Part shown: one piece after another, positions 1 through 7,302 of the stretch | How the letters are laid out: every line of letters begins with the position of its first letter | Position numbering within the stretch: the first letter of the stretch is position 1 | From: Pseudomonadota bacterium | Lineage (GTDB): Bacteria > Pseudomonadota > Alphaproteobacteria > Sphingomonadales > Sphingomonadaceae | Direction of reading: 5' to 3' | NCBI GenBank assembly: GCA_021849075.1 | Contig: JAJZTH010000028.1 | Span: 1 to 40,055, forward strand | Length of the DNA: 40,055 bases | The notes under the pieces: generated by a model | What the model was told of the DNA's origin: nothing | Seen by the model: the letters and a program-made list of their open reading frames with translations, nothing else | Database searches by the model: none | Position numbers and translations under genes: made by a program

Positions 1-677
1 TCCGATCTAGGCAGCGTCTGGGGCCGGGCTGAATCCCGAAATCGTCCATCATCCTCGTCCCACATCAGCCGCCAGCGTCCCCCGGCGGGACCGCCGCGAT
101 AGCGGAGCAGTTCGGCGTCGATCGCCGGCCAGCCGGGCGCACCCGCCTCCCACGCTTCCGAAGGCGCGCTGCGGATCGACCAGCGCGTCTGCGCGCCACT
201 CGACCGGGGTTCTGCGTCGCCGCGCAGCAGCAGCACGCAGGCGCGCGAGGCTTCCGCCGCCAGCACCAGCCGGCGACTGGCGGTCAGGTCATAATCGGCA
301 AAGCGCCCCTCGCTTTCCATCAGCACGGTTCCCACCCCGCCACAGCGAGCCGCCTCCAGCCCGGCGCGCAGCATGTCTTTCTCGCTGCCTGCCTCGACGA
401 TCGTCAGCCGGTCGGGCCGGATGCCCAGCAGCGTCAGCCCGTCCCCGGAAAAGACCATGGGCAGGCGATGGCGACGCGGCGTGCGCAGCGCAAAGATCGC
501 TCCGTCCGGAGCCTTTTCTCCCATGGCCAGCGCGAAGGCCAGCGCCGCCGCCCAGTCCGCGCCCTGCGCATGGATTTCATGCAATTGTCCCTTCGCCAGC
601 GCCGGCATCGCCGCTTGCGCCAATGGCGTGCCCCGCCCCACCGAACGGCCGCCCCAAGGGGAAATAATGCCTGCCAT
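1..677 (-). CDS. imuA: ImuA-like SOS mutagenesis protein, 3' end outside the window
   Basis: The reading frame is open from the ATG at 677 to the window edge (about 225 codons), so the C-terminus is missing. The protein contains LTASRRLVLAAEAS, then VLLLRG, then a GAQTRWSIRSAPS segment and an ELLRYRGGPAGG-RWRLMWDE segment. This order is characteristic of ImuA, the RecA-like partner of the ImuA-ImuB-DnaE2 translesion-synthesis cassette. ImuA acts in the cytoplasm at damaged DNA and is induced in the SOS response. The ATG at 677 is the only good start after the LexA box at 697-711; the ribosome site is weak. The N-terminus seems somewhat short for the family. imuB and dnaE2 would be expected beyond the left edge. 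The identification rests on recognised motifs, not on a database search. Confidence 0.8.
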   Translation of the reverse strand, partial: MAGIISPWGGRSVGRGTPLAQAAMPALAKGQLHEIHAQGADWAAALAFALAMGEKAPDGAIFALRTPRRHRLPMVFSGDGLTLLGIRPDRLTIVEAGSEKDMLRAGLEAARCGGVGTVLMESEGRFADYDLTASRRLVLAAEASRACVLLLRGDAEPRSSGAQTRWSIRSAPSEAWEAGAPGWPAIDAELLRYRGGPAGGRWRLMWDEDDGRFRDSARPQTLPRS

Positions 678-696
678 ATCTCGATTCGTTCAATTT

Positions 697-711
697 GTTC
701 TTCTTATGTTC
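697..711 (-). promoter_or_regulatory. LexA (SOS) box upstream of imuA
   Basis: On the minus strand the sequence is GAACATAAGAAGAAC, an exact GAAC-N7-GAAC direct repeat, which is the LexA site form of Alphaproteobacteria. It ends about 20 bases before the imuA ATG at 677. A third GAAC (GTTC on plus at 688-691) follows with a 5-base spacer. The position suits repression of imuA by blocking transcription start or early elongation. Confidence 0.8.
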
Positions 712-748
712 TTTAATCGAGCCTGTGTCCACCACCGCCACAGCATAA

Positions 749-777
749 GGGGCGGCCCGATTGCCCCGGACCGCCCC
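749..777 (-). terminator. Hairpin downstream of the GH35 gene
   Basis: Read on the minus strand, GGGGCGG-U-CCG pairs with CGG-G-CCGCCCC around a 7-base loop, giving about 11 pairs with one G-U. It lies about 42 bases after the GH35 stop codon at the end of the minus-strand sugar operon and is followed by a short TTAT only. A terminator of modest strength is the simplest reading. It also separates this operon from imuA. Confidence 0.5.
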
Positions 778-818
778 CTCGCATTGGATAGAAAATTGAA
801 AGCTGGATCAGATGATAT

Positions 819-2426
819 TTAGCGATAGCGGCCCATCGTCACCTTGATCCAGACCGGCTTGTCGATCAGGTTCAGGCCATAATCGGTCTGGTCGCCATTC
901 CAGATGCGCTCCATGACCCATTGGCCCTTGTCAAAATGGCCCTCCTCCACCTTGACGATCATGCCGCCCGGCGCGCCGCCTTCCTTGGCGGCGAATTCCA
1001 CGCGGACATGATCGCCGGTGAAGAGAAATTCATTGGCGGACAGTTGCGCCACCACCATGCCGCCGGTCGGCTCGTTCGCCCAGGCGGGCAGGTCCGCCTT
1101 GGGGAACCATTCGCGCTGGCCGAACTGCCATTGGCCAAAGCTGGCGGTAATCGTCCAGTCGCCCATCGTGGTGCTGAGCGGCGTGCCGTCATCCGGCTTG
1201 GCCGCGCCCCAGACCGGATGGTCGAAGGCAATCTTCGCCCAGGGTGCAGCGGCCAGAATGCGATATTTCTGGCCAAAGGCATGAAGCGTCGCATCGTCGA
1301 AGCTCTTGGCGCCCAGCGGATAATTGAAATAATCGGTGTCATCCATGCCGAAGGGCGAAAAGCCGATCGCCCCGCGCCCCAGCGTCGCCCAGAAATAGCG
1401 GGCATATTCAGCCGCATTGCCGATTTCCGGCACCATCAGCGCATTGTCCGGCCGGGTATAGAGGTCGAGATGCTTGAACACGTTGCGGCTGGTGCGATCG
1501 TAAATATCGGGCGCGGCAATATCGATGGAGGGGGCCGCCGCCTTCCAGATATCGATGACGTCGCCCTGCGGCCCGCCGCTGGACAGCGCCATCGGATCGG
1601 GCTTGGCAAAGGGATCGCCCAGCGATGCGTTCACATACATGGGCAGCGGCTTGATCGCCTTGCCCTCTGCCGCCAGCGCCTCGATATAGCGGGCGGTGTA
1701 CCATGTGTTGAACGCGCGGTCGGCCTGATCGCTAAAGACGCCGGCCCATGTGCCACCGGGCTTCTTCAACGCCTTGGTCAGCGTAGCGGGCACCGGGCCG
1801 TCGAACAGCTTTTGCGCGGCCGGGGCAAAGTCGCGCGGGTTCTTGTAGCTGCCGACCTCATTTTCCGGCTGCACCATGATCACCGTATTCTGGGCGTCAT
1901 GATCGCGGATATAGGTCATCAGCTTCAGGAAGGCGCGCTTGTCCGCCTCCAGCGTGGCCGCGCCATGGGGGGACAGGACGCCATGATCCTTGCCGTCCTT
2001 CGTCTTCATGCGCGGAAAGCGGCGATTGTCGAGCTTCACCCAGTCGGGCGTATAGGCCAGCCCCGTATTCTTCCACGCGCCGAACCACAGCAGCACGATC
2101 CGCTTGTCATGCTTGCGTGCTTCTTCAAGCAGGGTCTGGACGAAGCTATAATCGAACGTCCCTTCCTTCGGCTCCAGCTGCTCCCAGGCGATCGGTACTT
2201 CGACTGTGTTGGCGCCGATCCGGTCGAGCGTCGCCCAGACCTTTTCCAGCGGAGCGGCATAGTTGCTGCTGTTATTGACCTGTCCGCCCAGCATCAGGAA
2301 GGGCGCGCCGTCCACGATCAGGGCATGGCGGCCCGCCTTGGTTTCAAGATGCGGAACGTCGCCCTGCGCAAGAGCAGGCGTGGCAGACAAAAGGGTAGCG
2401 GCGAGCAGAAGCCGGGCAAGGGTCAT
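819..2426 (-). CDS. Secreted GH35 beta-galactosidase (DUF5597 type)
   Basis: This 535-residue protein starts with a clear Sec signal peptide (MTLARLLLAATLLSATPALA) after a GAAAGG ribosome site. An in-frame upstream extension was rejected because it is arginine-rich and unlike the family. The GH35 fold is shown by QPENEVGS, with E190 as likely acid/base, and by MVPEIGN, with E334 as likely nucleophile. The C-terminal part ends in a beta-rich DUF5597-like region. Family members of this architecture, such as the Cellvibrio xyloglucan-locus enzyme, remove beta-1,2-galactose from xyloglucan side chains. It is the last gene of the minus-strand operon, 11 bases after the mutarotase gene. Together with the GH29 and GH31 genes on the other arm it would expose xylose branches once fucose has gone. 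The exact linkage specificity is inferred. Confidence 0.85.
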   Translation of the reverse strand: MTLARLLLAATLLSATPALAQGDVPHLETKAGRHALIVDGAPFLMLGGQVNNSSNYAAPLEKVWATLDRIGANTVEVPIAWEQLEPKEGTFDYSFVQTLLEEARKHDKRIVLLWFGAWKNTGLAYTPDWVKLDNRRFPRMKTKDGKDHGVLSPHGAATLEADKRAFLKLMTYIRDHDAQNTVIMVQPENEVGSYKNPRDFAPAAQKLFDGPVPATLTKALKKPGGTWAGVFSDQADRAFNTWYTARYIEALAAEGKAIKPLPMYVNASLGDPFAKPDPMALSSGGPQGDVIDIWKAAAPSIDIAAPDIYDRTSRNVFKHLDLYTRPDNALMVPEIGNAAEYARYFWATLGRGAIGFSPFGMDDTDYFNYPLGAKSFDDATLHAFGQKYRILAAAPWAKIAFDHPVWGAAKPDDGTPLSTTMGDWTITASFGQWQFGQREWFPKADLPAWANEPTGGMVVAQLSANEFLFTGDHVRVEFAAKEGGAPGGMIVKVEEGHFDKGQWVMERIWNGDQTDYGLNLIDKPVWIKVTMGRYR

Positions 2427-2437
2427 GAGCGGGCCTT

Positions 2438-2782
2438 TCAGGGCTGTTCGTCGAGGGAGAAGATGCGGGTCGTTTCGGTCCATTTGGCGTCGGAGACGGC
2501 CCAGGGCAGCGGGCGCTGGACGCCGTCCATCTGCGCTTCCCACGCCCGTACCGCCGGATCGGCCACATCCGCCGCCGCCTTGGCCGCCGGATCGAAAGCG
2601 GGACCGGTTTCCATCAGCATGACAAGGCGATTGCCGCTGCGGTAGATGTCCATCGCAGTGATATCGGCCGCGCGGATACTCGCGCCGATCGCCGGGGGCA
2701 GCGCGCCCGATGCGTGCCACGCCTCATATTGGGCGATGGCATCGGCATCGTCGGCCAGATCGATCATCAGGACATGCCGCAT
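2438..2782 (-). CDS. RhaM-family sugar mutarotase (probable L-fucose mutarotase)
   Basis: This 114-residue protein has the compact L-rhamnose-mutarotase (DUF718) form: a YEAWHASG segment near residue 20, then DIYRSGNRLVMLMET and WTETTRIFSLDEQ at the C-terminus. Such enzymes interconvert alpha and beta anomers of deoxy sugars. Between a fucose oxidation set and GH35, L-fucose is the likeliest substrate, feeding the anomer used by the aldo/keto reductase. The ATG at 2782 overlaps the SDR stop as TGATG; a TTG three bases upstream is possible but less likely. No signal peptide is visible, so it is cytoplasmic. Rhamnose cannot be excluded by sequence alone. Confidence 0.8.
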   Translation of the reverse strand: MRHVLMIDLADDADAIAQYEAWHASGALPPAIGASIRAADITAMDIYRSGNRLVMLMETGPAFDPAAKAAADVADPAVRAWEAQMDGVQRPLPWAVSDAKWTETTRIFSLDEQP

Positions 2783-3513
2783 CAATTGATCCAGCCGCCG
2801 TCGATCACATGGACCGCGCCGGTGGTGAAGGCGGCTTCATCACTGGCGAGATAGAGGACGAGGTTGGCGATCTCCTCAGCCCGGCCGAGCCGGCCCATGG
2901 GCTGGCGCGCGACGAAGGCGGCCTGTGCCGCTGCATAATCGCCGGTGTCGTGCAACCGCTGTTGCAGCGAAGGGGTGTCGATCGTGCCGGGACAGATGCA
3001 GTTGCAGCGCACCCCCTGCCCCACGAAATCAGCGGCGACCGCCTTGGTCAGGCCGATGACGCCCGCCTTGCTTGCGCCATAGGCGAAGCGGTTGGGGATG
3101 CCCTTCACCGAACTGGCGATGGAGGACATGTTGACGATCGATCCCGCGCCCTTTTCCACCATGGCGGGCAAGAAGGCCCGAATGGTGTGATACATGGCGG
3201 TCATGTTGAGGGAGAGGGCGAAATCCCAATCCTCCTGCGAGCATTCGAGTATGCTGCCGGCATGCACCACGCCCGCGATATTGGCGAGAATGTCGATCGG
3301 GCCGACTTCCGCCGCCAGCGCCCGCACCGCCGCGCCATCGGTCGCGTCGAGCGCGCGCAGTTCACAGCCGTCCAGCCCCTCCAGCGCATCGAAATCCCGG
3401 TCGGTCGCGATCACGCGCGCGCCTTCTGCCACGAAACGCTCTGCGCTCGCCCGGCCGATGCCCCGCGCCGCCGCCGTGATCAGCGCGACCTTGCCCTCCA
3501 GACGCCCGCTCAT
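2782..3513 (-). CDS. SDR dehydrogenase, probable 2-keto-3-deoxy-L-fuconate dehydrogenase
   Basis: This is a 243-residue classical short-chain dehydrogenase. It has a TAAARGIG cofactor loop (residues 13-20), the aspartate of ATD near residue 38 suggesting NAD preference, NMSSIASSVKG, and the catalytic pair Y145 and K149 in YGASK. Much of it, including CNCICPGTIDTPSLQ, closely resembles the DHRS6/BDH2 group. That group includes the bacterial 2-keto-3-deoxy-L-fuconate 4-dehydrogenase. It would oxidise 2-keto-3-deoxy-L-fuconate made by the upstream dehydratase. The ATG at 3513 was chosen because it overlaps the preceding stop as ATGA and begins the family-typical MSGRLEGK. An upstream in-frame start adds 12 unrelated residues. 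Confidence 0.85.
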   Translation of the reverse strand: MSGRLEGKVALITAAARGIGRASAERFVAEGARVIATDRDFDALEGLDGCELRALDATDGAAVRALAAEVGPIDILANIAGVVHAGSILECSQEDWDFALSLNMTAMYHTIRAFLPAMVEKGAGSIVNMSSIASSVKGIPNRFAYGASKAGVIGLTKAVAADFVGQGVRCNCICPGTIDTPSLQQRLHDTGDYAAAQAAFVARQPMGRLGRAEEIANLVLYLASDEAAFTTGAVHVIDGGWIN

Positions 3514-4724
3514 GCGCGGACACTCGTCCCGGTTTTCTGGGGCAGACATTCGGGACCGATGGGATCGAAAGCCTTGTAGGTCAAAATAAACTCCTGATGG
3601 CCAAGGGATTCTGAGATGCTGCGTTCACCCGCCGCAACGGCGAGCACCCTGTCATAGATTTCCGTGCCGACCTGTTCCAGCGTTGCTTCCCCCTCCAATA
3701 TGCGGCCGGCATTGACGTCCATGTCGGCGGCCAGGCGGCGGCCGGTATCGGGATTGGCGCAAATCTTGATCACCGGCGAAATGGCCGATCCGACCACCGA
3801 TCCGCGCCCGGTGGTGAACAAAGTCAGATGCGCGCCGCACGCGATCAGCTCGACGATCTCGGCATTGTCGGAGATGTTGGGGAAGCCGAAGCGCGGCTCG
3901 CCATCGGGCACGACGTCCAGCAGATAGAGGCCGCCGGTTGGCGGTACATCGCCTGGCTTCAAGATACCGTCGATGGTGGAGGAGCCGGACTTGCTATAGG
4001 CGCCCATCGACTTTTCTTCCTGCGTCGTCAGACCGCCTTCCGCATTGCCCGGCGCGAAGCTGCCAAAGCCCATGATGGTGTAATAGCGCTCCGCCTTCTG
4101 CACGCATGCCTCGATCGCGACCGCCAGTTCGGGGGTGCGCGCGCGGTCGGCCATGATCGTTTCGCAGCCGACCAGTTCGCCCGTCTCTTCGAAAATGCAA
4201 GCCGCGCCATCGGCCACCAGCCGGTCGAACGCGCGCCCCACCGCCGGATTGGCGGTGATGCCGCTGGTCCCGTCCGACCCGCCACAGATGGTGCCGACGA
4301 CCAGTTCCTCGACGCCCATGGCGACGCGCGGAACGTCGGCGATGGCGGCGCGCACCCGCTCCACCGCCGCCTGCCCCGCCGCGATCGTCGCCGCCGTGCC
4401 GCCCGCTTCCTGAATCACCAGCAGTTCGGCCGCCCGCCCGCTCGCCCGCGCGACGGCCAAAAGGCGCTCACGGTTGAAACTCTCGCACCCCAGCGACACG
4501 ATGACGAGGCCGCCAACATTGGGATGGGTGGCGATCGCCTCCATCACCTTGGCGGCATAGGCGTTGGGATAACAGCCGGGAAAGCCGATCAACTGGACAT
4601 CGGGATCGTCCGCCTTGTCCACGATGCGCCGCGCGACATGATGCGCGCATTCCACCAGATAGGCGACCGCTACGACATTGCGGATGCCCTTGCGCCCATC
4701 CTGCCTCTGCCAGGCGCGGATCAT
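3510..4724 (-). CDS. UxaA/altronate-dehydratase family large domain, probable L-fuconate dehydratase
   Basis: This 404-residue protein corresponds to the catalytic C-terminal domain of the D-altronate dehydratase (UxaA/GarD) family. Visible marks are GRKGIRN near the start, GFPGCYPN, VSLGCESFN, VVGTICGGSDGTSGITANPAVG, and FTTGRGSVVGSAISPVIK. The cysteines in PGC, LGC and TICGG suit the metal or Fe-S site of these dehydratases. The small SAF domain that normally precedes it is absent here and lies at the end of the upstream aldo/keto reductase. Members of this family are known to dehydrate several sugar acids, including L-fuconate. The operon context makes L-fuconate to 2-keto-3-deoxy-L-fuconate the best guess. 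Start and stop overlap both neighbours as ATGA. Cytoplasmic. Confidence 0.8.
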   Translation of the reverse strand: MIRAWQRQDGRKGIRNVVAVAYLVECAHHVARRIVDKADDPDVQLIGFPGCYPNAYAAKVMEAIATHPNVGGLVIVSLGCESFNRERLLAVARASGRAAELLVIQEAGGTAATIAAGQAAVERVRAAIADVPRVAMGVEELVVGTICGGSDGTSGITANPAVGRAFDRLVADGAACIFEETGELVGCETIMADRARTPELAVAIEACVQKAERYYTIMGFGSFAPGNAEGGLTTQEEKSMGAYSKSGSSTIDGILKPGDVPPTGGLYLLDVVPDGEPRFGFPNISDNAEIVELIACGAHLTLFTTGRGSVVGSAISPVIKICANPDTGRRLAADMDVNAGRILEGEATLEQVGTEIYDRVLAVAAGERSISESLGHQEFILTYKAFDPIGPECLPQKTGTSVRA

Positions 4725-5986
4725 GCCTCCGGCTCCAGCGCGGTGCGGGTGTGGCTGCTGATATAGTCGCTCTTCATGTTGTGCATATGGACCCAGTCGC
4801 CGGTGGCGGCGTCTGCGGTCATCGACCCGATCGGCGCGCCATATTTGATGATCTTGTCCCCGGCGCGCAGCGGCACGCGGGCGACCTTGTGGCCGATGGC
4901 GATGCCCTCGCGCGCCGGGATGATGCCGCCAGAGGCCGGCAATATATCCCCCGCATCGATCGCGCGCACGCAGATGAGGACATTGTCGTCGGGATGCAGC
5001 AGGATCAGCCGCGCATCATCCTGAAGCATGGAAGGATCTTTCCTGATAAGGGCCGCGTCGAGTGCCGGCCAAAGCGGTTCGGGCAGCGCCATGGCCAGAC
5101 GCGCCATCATGTCGGCCACCTGACCCGTGCCGACCAGCCCCGGAATGACGCTGACGACGGCCTGGTGGCGCAGCGGGAATTGCAGTGCGGCGGCAGGCAA
5201 TGCCGCACCATGTTGCGCACAAATGTCGGACAGGCGCTGCGCCTTCGCAACGATCGCCGCGCTGGGCGCGCCATAATCGAAATGCAACGGGCCTTGCAGG
5301 TCGCGGGCCAATATGCCGCTATTATAGGGACCGCCCACAATCACCTGCACGCCCAATTCGGCGCACCGCGCCAGCAGCTTTTCACCGCTCCGATCCAGCA
5401 GCGTGTAGCGGCCGGCGAGCAGGATCATGTCCAGTTCGATATGGTCGAGCAGTTCGTCGCAGACCGCGACTTCATTGACGCCGATGCCGATCGCGCCGAT
5501 CGCGCCCATATCCCGCAGGTCGCGCATCGCGCGATAGCCGCCGTTCAGGAAGGCGCGCAGATGATCGTCATGCGCATCGCCATGGGTCAGCCGCCCCAGA
5601 TCATGCGCCAGCAACAGGTCGATCCGATCCCGCCCCAGCCGCTCGCGACTGCCCTCGAAGGAGCGCAGCACCGCGTCATAGCCATAGTCGAACAGCGGCT
5701 CATAGGGATCGGCATCGACAAAGCCGTGCCGTTCGCCCTGCGCATCGGTCAGCACCAGCAGTCGCCCGACCTTGGTCGATATGACCGCCTCGCCCGCAGG
5801 ATCGCGCTCCGCCAGCATCGCGCCCAGCCGTCGTTCGGCCAGGCCAAAGCCATAATGCGGCGCGCTGTCATAATAGCGAATGCCCGCGTCCCACGCCGCG
5901 TCCAGCGTGGCGCGCGCCTCATCGTCGCTTACAACGCGGTAGAGATTGCCGATCGGCGCGGTGCCCATGCCAATATGGGGGATCAT
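4721..5986 (-). CDS. Fused aldo/keto reductase (L-fucose dehydrogenase type) and UxaA SAF domain
   Basis: This 421-residue protein has two parts. Residues 1 to about 320 are an aldo/keto reductase of the D-threo-aldose 1-dehydrogenase group: MGTAPIGNLY, then DSAPHYGFGLAERRLG, with likely tetrad D40, Y45, K72 and H128. Such enzymes oxidise L-fucose at C1 to the lactone. Residues about 327 to 411 are a SAF domain like the N-terminal domain of UxaA: LLHPDDNVLICVRAIDAGD, GIAIGHKVA, AGDKIIKYGAPIG and GDWVHMHNMKSDYI. The next gene supplies the UxaA catalytic domain. So the dehydratase small domain is physically joined to the dehydrogenase for an earlier pathway step. The frame is continuous and overlaps both neighbours as ATGA. 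Cytoplasmic, no signal peptide. Substrate is inferred from context. Confidence 0.85.
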   Translation of the reverse strand: MIPHIGMGTAPIGNLYRVVSDDEARATLDAAWDAGIRYYDSAPHYGFGLAERRLGAMLAERDPAGEAVISTKVGRLLVLTDAQGERHGFVDADPYEPLFDYGYDAVLRSFEGSRERLGRDRIDLLLAHDLGRLTHGDAHDDHLRAFLNGGYRAMRDLRDMGAIGAIGIGVNEVAVCDELLDHIELDMILLAGRYTLLDRSGEKLLARCAELGVQVIVGGPYNSGILARDLQGPLHFDYGAPSAAIVAKAQRLSDICAQHGAALPAAALQFPLRHQAVVSVIPGLVGTGQVADMMARLAMALPEPLWPALDAALIRKDPSMLQDDARLILLHPDDNVLICVRAIDAGDILPASGGIIPAREGIAIGHKVARVPLRAGDKIIKYGAPIGSMTADAATGDWVHMHNMKSDYISSHTRTALEPEA

Positions 5987-7209
5987 GCCGCCGCCCCTTC
6001 CCGCATGGCGCGCGCATAAAGCAGAACGACCGCAAAGCAGGCCGCCGGCACCAGCATCGCCGCCCGGATCGTGCCCGACAGGTCGGACAGCAGGCCCATC
6101 GCCATGGTTAGCACCGCGCCGCCGATAATGGCCATGACGATCATCGATGCCCCGGCCTTGGTCAGCGGTCCCAGCCCCCGCAAGGACAGGGCGAAGATGG
6201 TCGGGTACATGATCGACATGAAGAAGCTGGTCGCCACCAGCGCCACCACGCCCACGACGCCGCCAACCAATGCCGCGACCAGCGACAGCGCAATATTGAT
6301 CCCGGCAAACAGCGCCATCAGTCGTGCGCCGTCGAACCGGGCCAGCAACGCCGCACCGACGAAACGGCCAATCATGAAGATCGCCAGCGACAGCGTCAGC
6401 AGCCAGGCCGCCTTCTGCGCGCCGATGCCTGGCATCGCCTGCTGCGCATAGCGGATCAGATAGCTCCAGATGCCGACCTGCGCCCCGACATAGAAAAATT
6501 GCGCGGCCACCCCCGCCAGATAGCGCGGCCGCCGCAGCAGCGCGCCATAGCCCGCCAGCACCGAACCGCCGCCATGCGAAGCCTCCGTCGCGGCGCGGGG
6601 GAAACGAGTAAGGCCCAGCACCACCGCCCAGCCAAGGACGATCAGCGCAATGGCCAGATAAGGAAGCTGTACGGCGGCGGCCCCGGCCGCGCCCTGCTGT
6701 GGCGCATCGGACAGGATCAGGCTGGCGCCCAGCGCCACGCCGGTAATCGACCCCAGCGGATTGAACGCCTGCGCCAGATTGAGCCGCTGCGCCGCGCCTT
6801 CGGCCGGTCCCATCGCGGCCACCATCGGATTGGCGGCGGTTTCCAGAAAGGCAAGGCCGCTGGCGATCACGAACAGGGCGAAGAGGAAGAAGCCATAGCT
6901 TAGCTGGATAGAGGCCGGCAGGAACAGCAGCGCGCCCGCGCCAAACAGCAACAGGCCAAGGATGACCGTCGCCTTGTAGCCCAGCCGCTCCGCCGCCAGC
7001 GCGGCCGGAATGGCGAAGCAGAAATAGCCCAGATAGAAAGCCGACTGGACCAGTCCCGACTGAAAATCCGTCAGCGAAAAAACATGCCGGAAATGGGCGA
7101 TCAGCACGTCATTGAGATTATTGGCCACGCCCCACAGGAAAAACAGCCCCGTGGTCAGGACCATCGCCCTTATGCTGCTTCGTTCGACACCGGATCCCGG
7201 CATATGCAT
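5983..7209 (-). CDS. fucP: FucP-type MFS L-fucose:proton symporter
   Basis: This 408-residue hydrophobic protein has about twelve membrane segments. The first helix region, FLWGVANNLNDVLIAHF followed by LTDFQSGLVQSAFYLGYF, matches the FucP family. So does FLETAANPMV. D34 and E123 fall where FucP has its key acidic residues. It would bring L-fucose released in the periplasm into the cytoplasm with a proton. The ATG at 7209 follows AGAGAGGA at good spacing. ATG at 7203 is also possible, and a longer in-frame form has an unconvincing N-terminus. It overlaps the aldo/keto reductase start as ATGA. A hairpin lies between it and the TonB receptor. Other deoxy or hexose substrates remain possible. 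Confidence 0.88.
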   Translation of the reverse strand: MHMPGSGVERSSIRAMVLTTGLFFLWGVANNLNDVLIAHFRHVFSLTDFQSGLVQSAFYLGYFCFAIPAALAAERLGYKATVILGLLLFGAGALLFLPASIQLSYGFFLFALFVIASGLAFLETAANPMVAAMGPAEGAAQRLNLAQAFNPLGSITGVALGASLILSDAPQQGAAGAAAVQLPYLAIALIVLGWAVVLGLTRFPRAATEASHGGGSVLAGYGALLRRPRYLAGVAAQFFYVGAQVGIWSYLIRYAQQAMPGIGAQKAAWLLTLSLAIFMIGRFVGAALLARFDGARLMALFAGINIALSLVAALVGGVVGVVALVATSFFMSIMYPTIFALSLRGLGPLTKAGASMIVMAIIGGAVLTMAMGLLSDLSGTIRAAMLVPAACFAVVLLYARAMREGAAA

Positions 7210-7237
7210 CAGGCCATCCTCTCTGTTTCCTGAAAGA

Positions 7238-7267
7238 GCGGGCCGGCCCTTTATGGGTCCGGCCCGC
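7238..7267 (-). terminator. Intercistronic GC hairpin between the TonB receptor and fucP
   Basis: GCGGGCCGG-CCC pairs with GGG-T-CCGGCCCGC with one bulged base and a short TTTAT loop. It lies in the 93-base gap between the receptor stop and the fucP start. On the minus strand it is followed by GCTCTTTC, a weak U stretch. It may be a partial terminator or an RNA-stabilising hairpin allowing more receptor mRNA than catabolic mRNA. Confidence 0.45.
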
Positions 7268-7302
7268 CAGGAGGGGGACGCTATGAACGCCCGCGCCATG
7301 GA

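Noticed and set aside
373..822. Plus-strand open frame opposite imuA
   Set aside because: The opposite strand shows clear ImuA motifs and a LexA box. The plus frame would cross the box and has no homology that I recognise.
921..2645. Long plus-strand open frame opposite the GH35 gene
   Set aside because: It mirrors a certain gene with signal peptide and catalytic motifs. Its translation has no recognisable motif and is explained by high GC with few antisense stops.
3513..3549. Longer SDR start at 3549
   Set aside because: It adds 12 unrelated residues inside the upstream gene, while the ATG at 3513 gives the ATGA overlap used throughout this operon.
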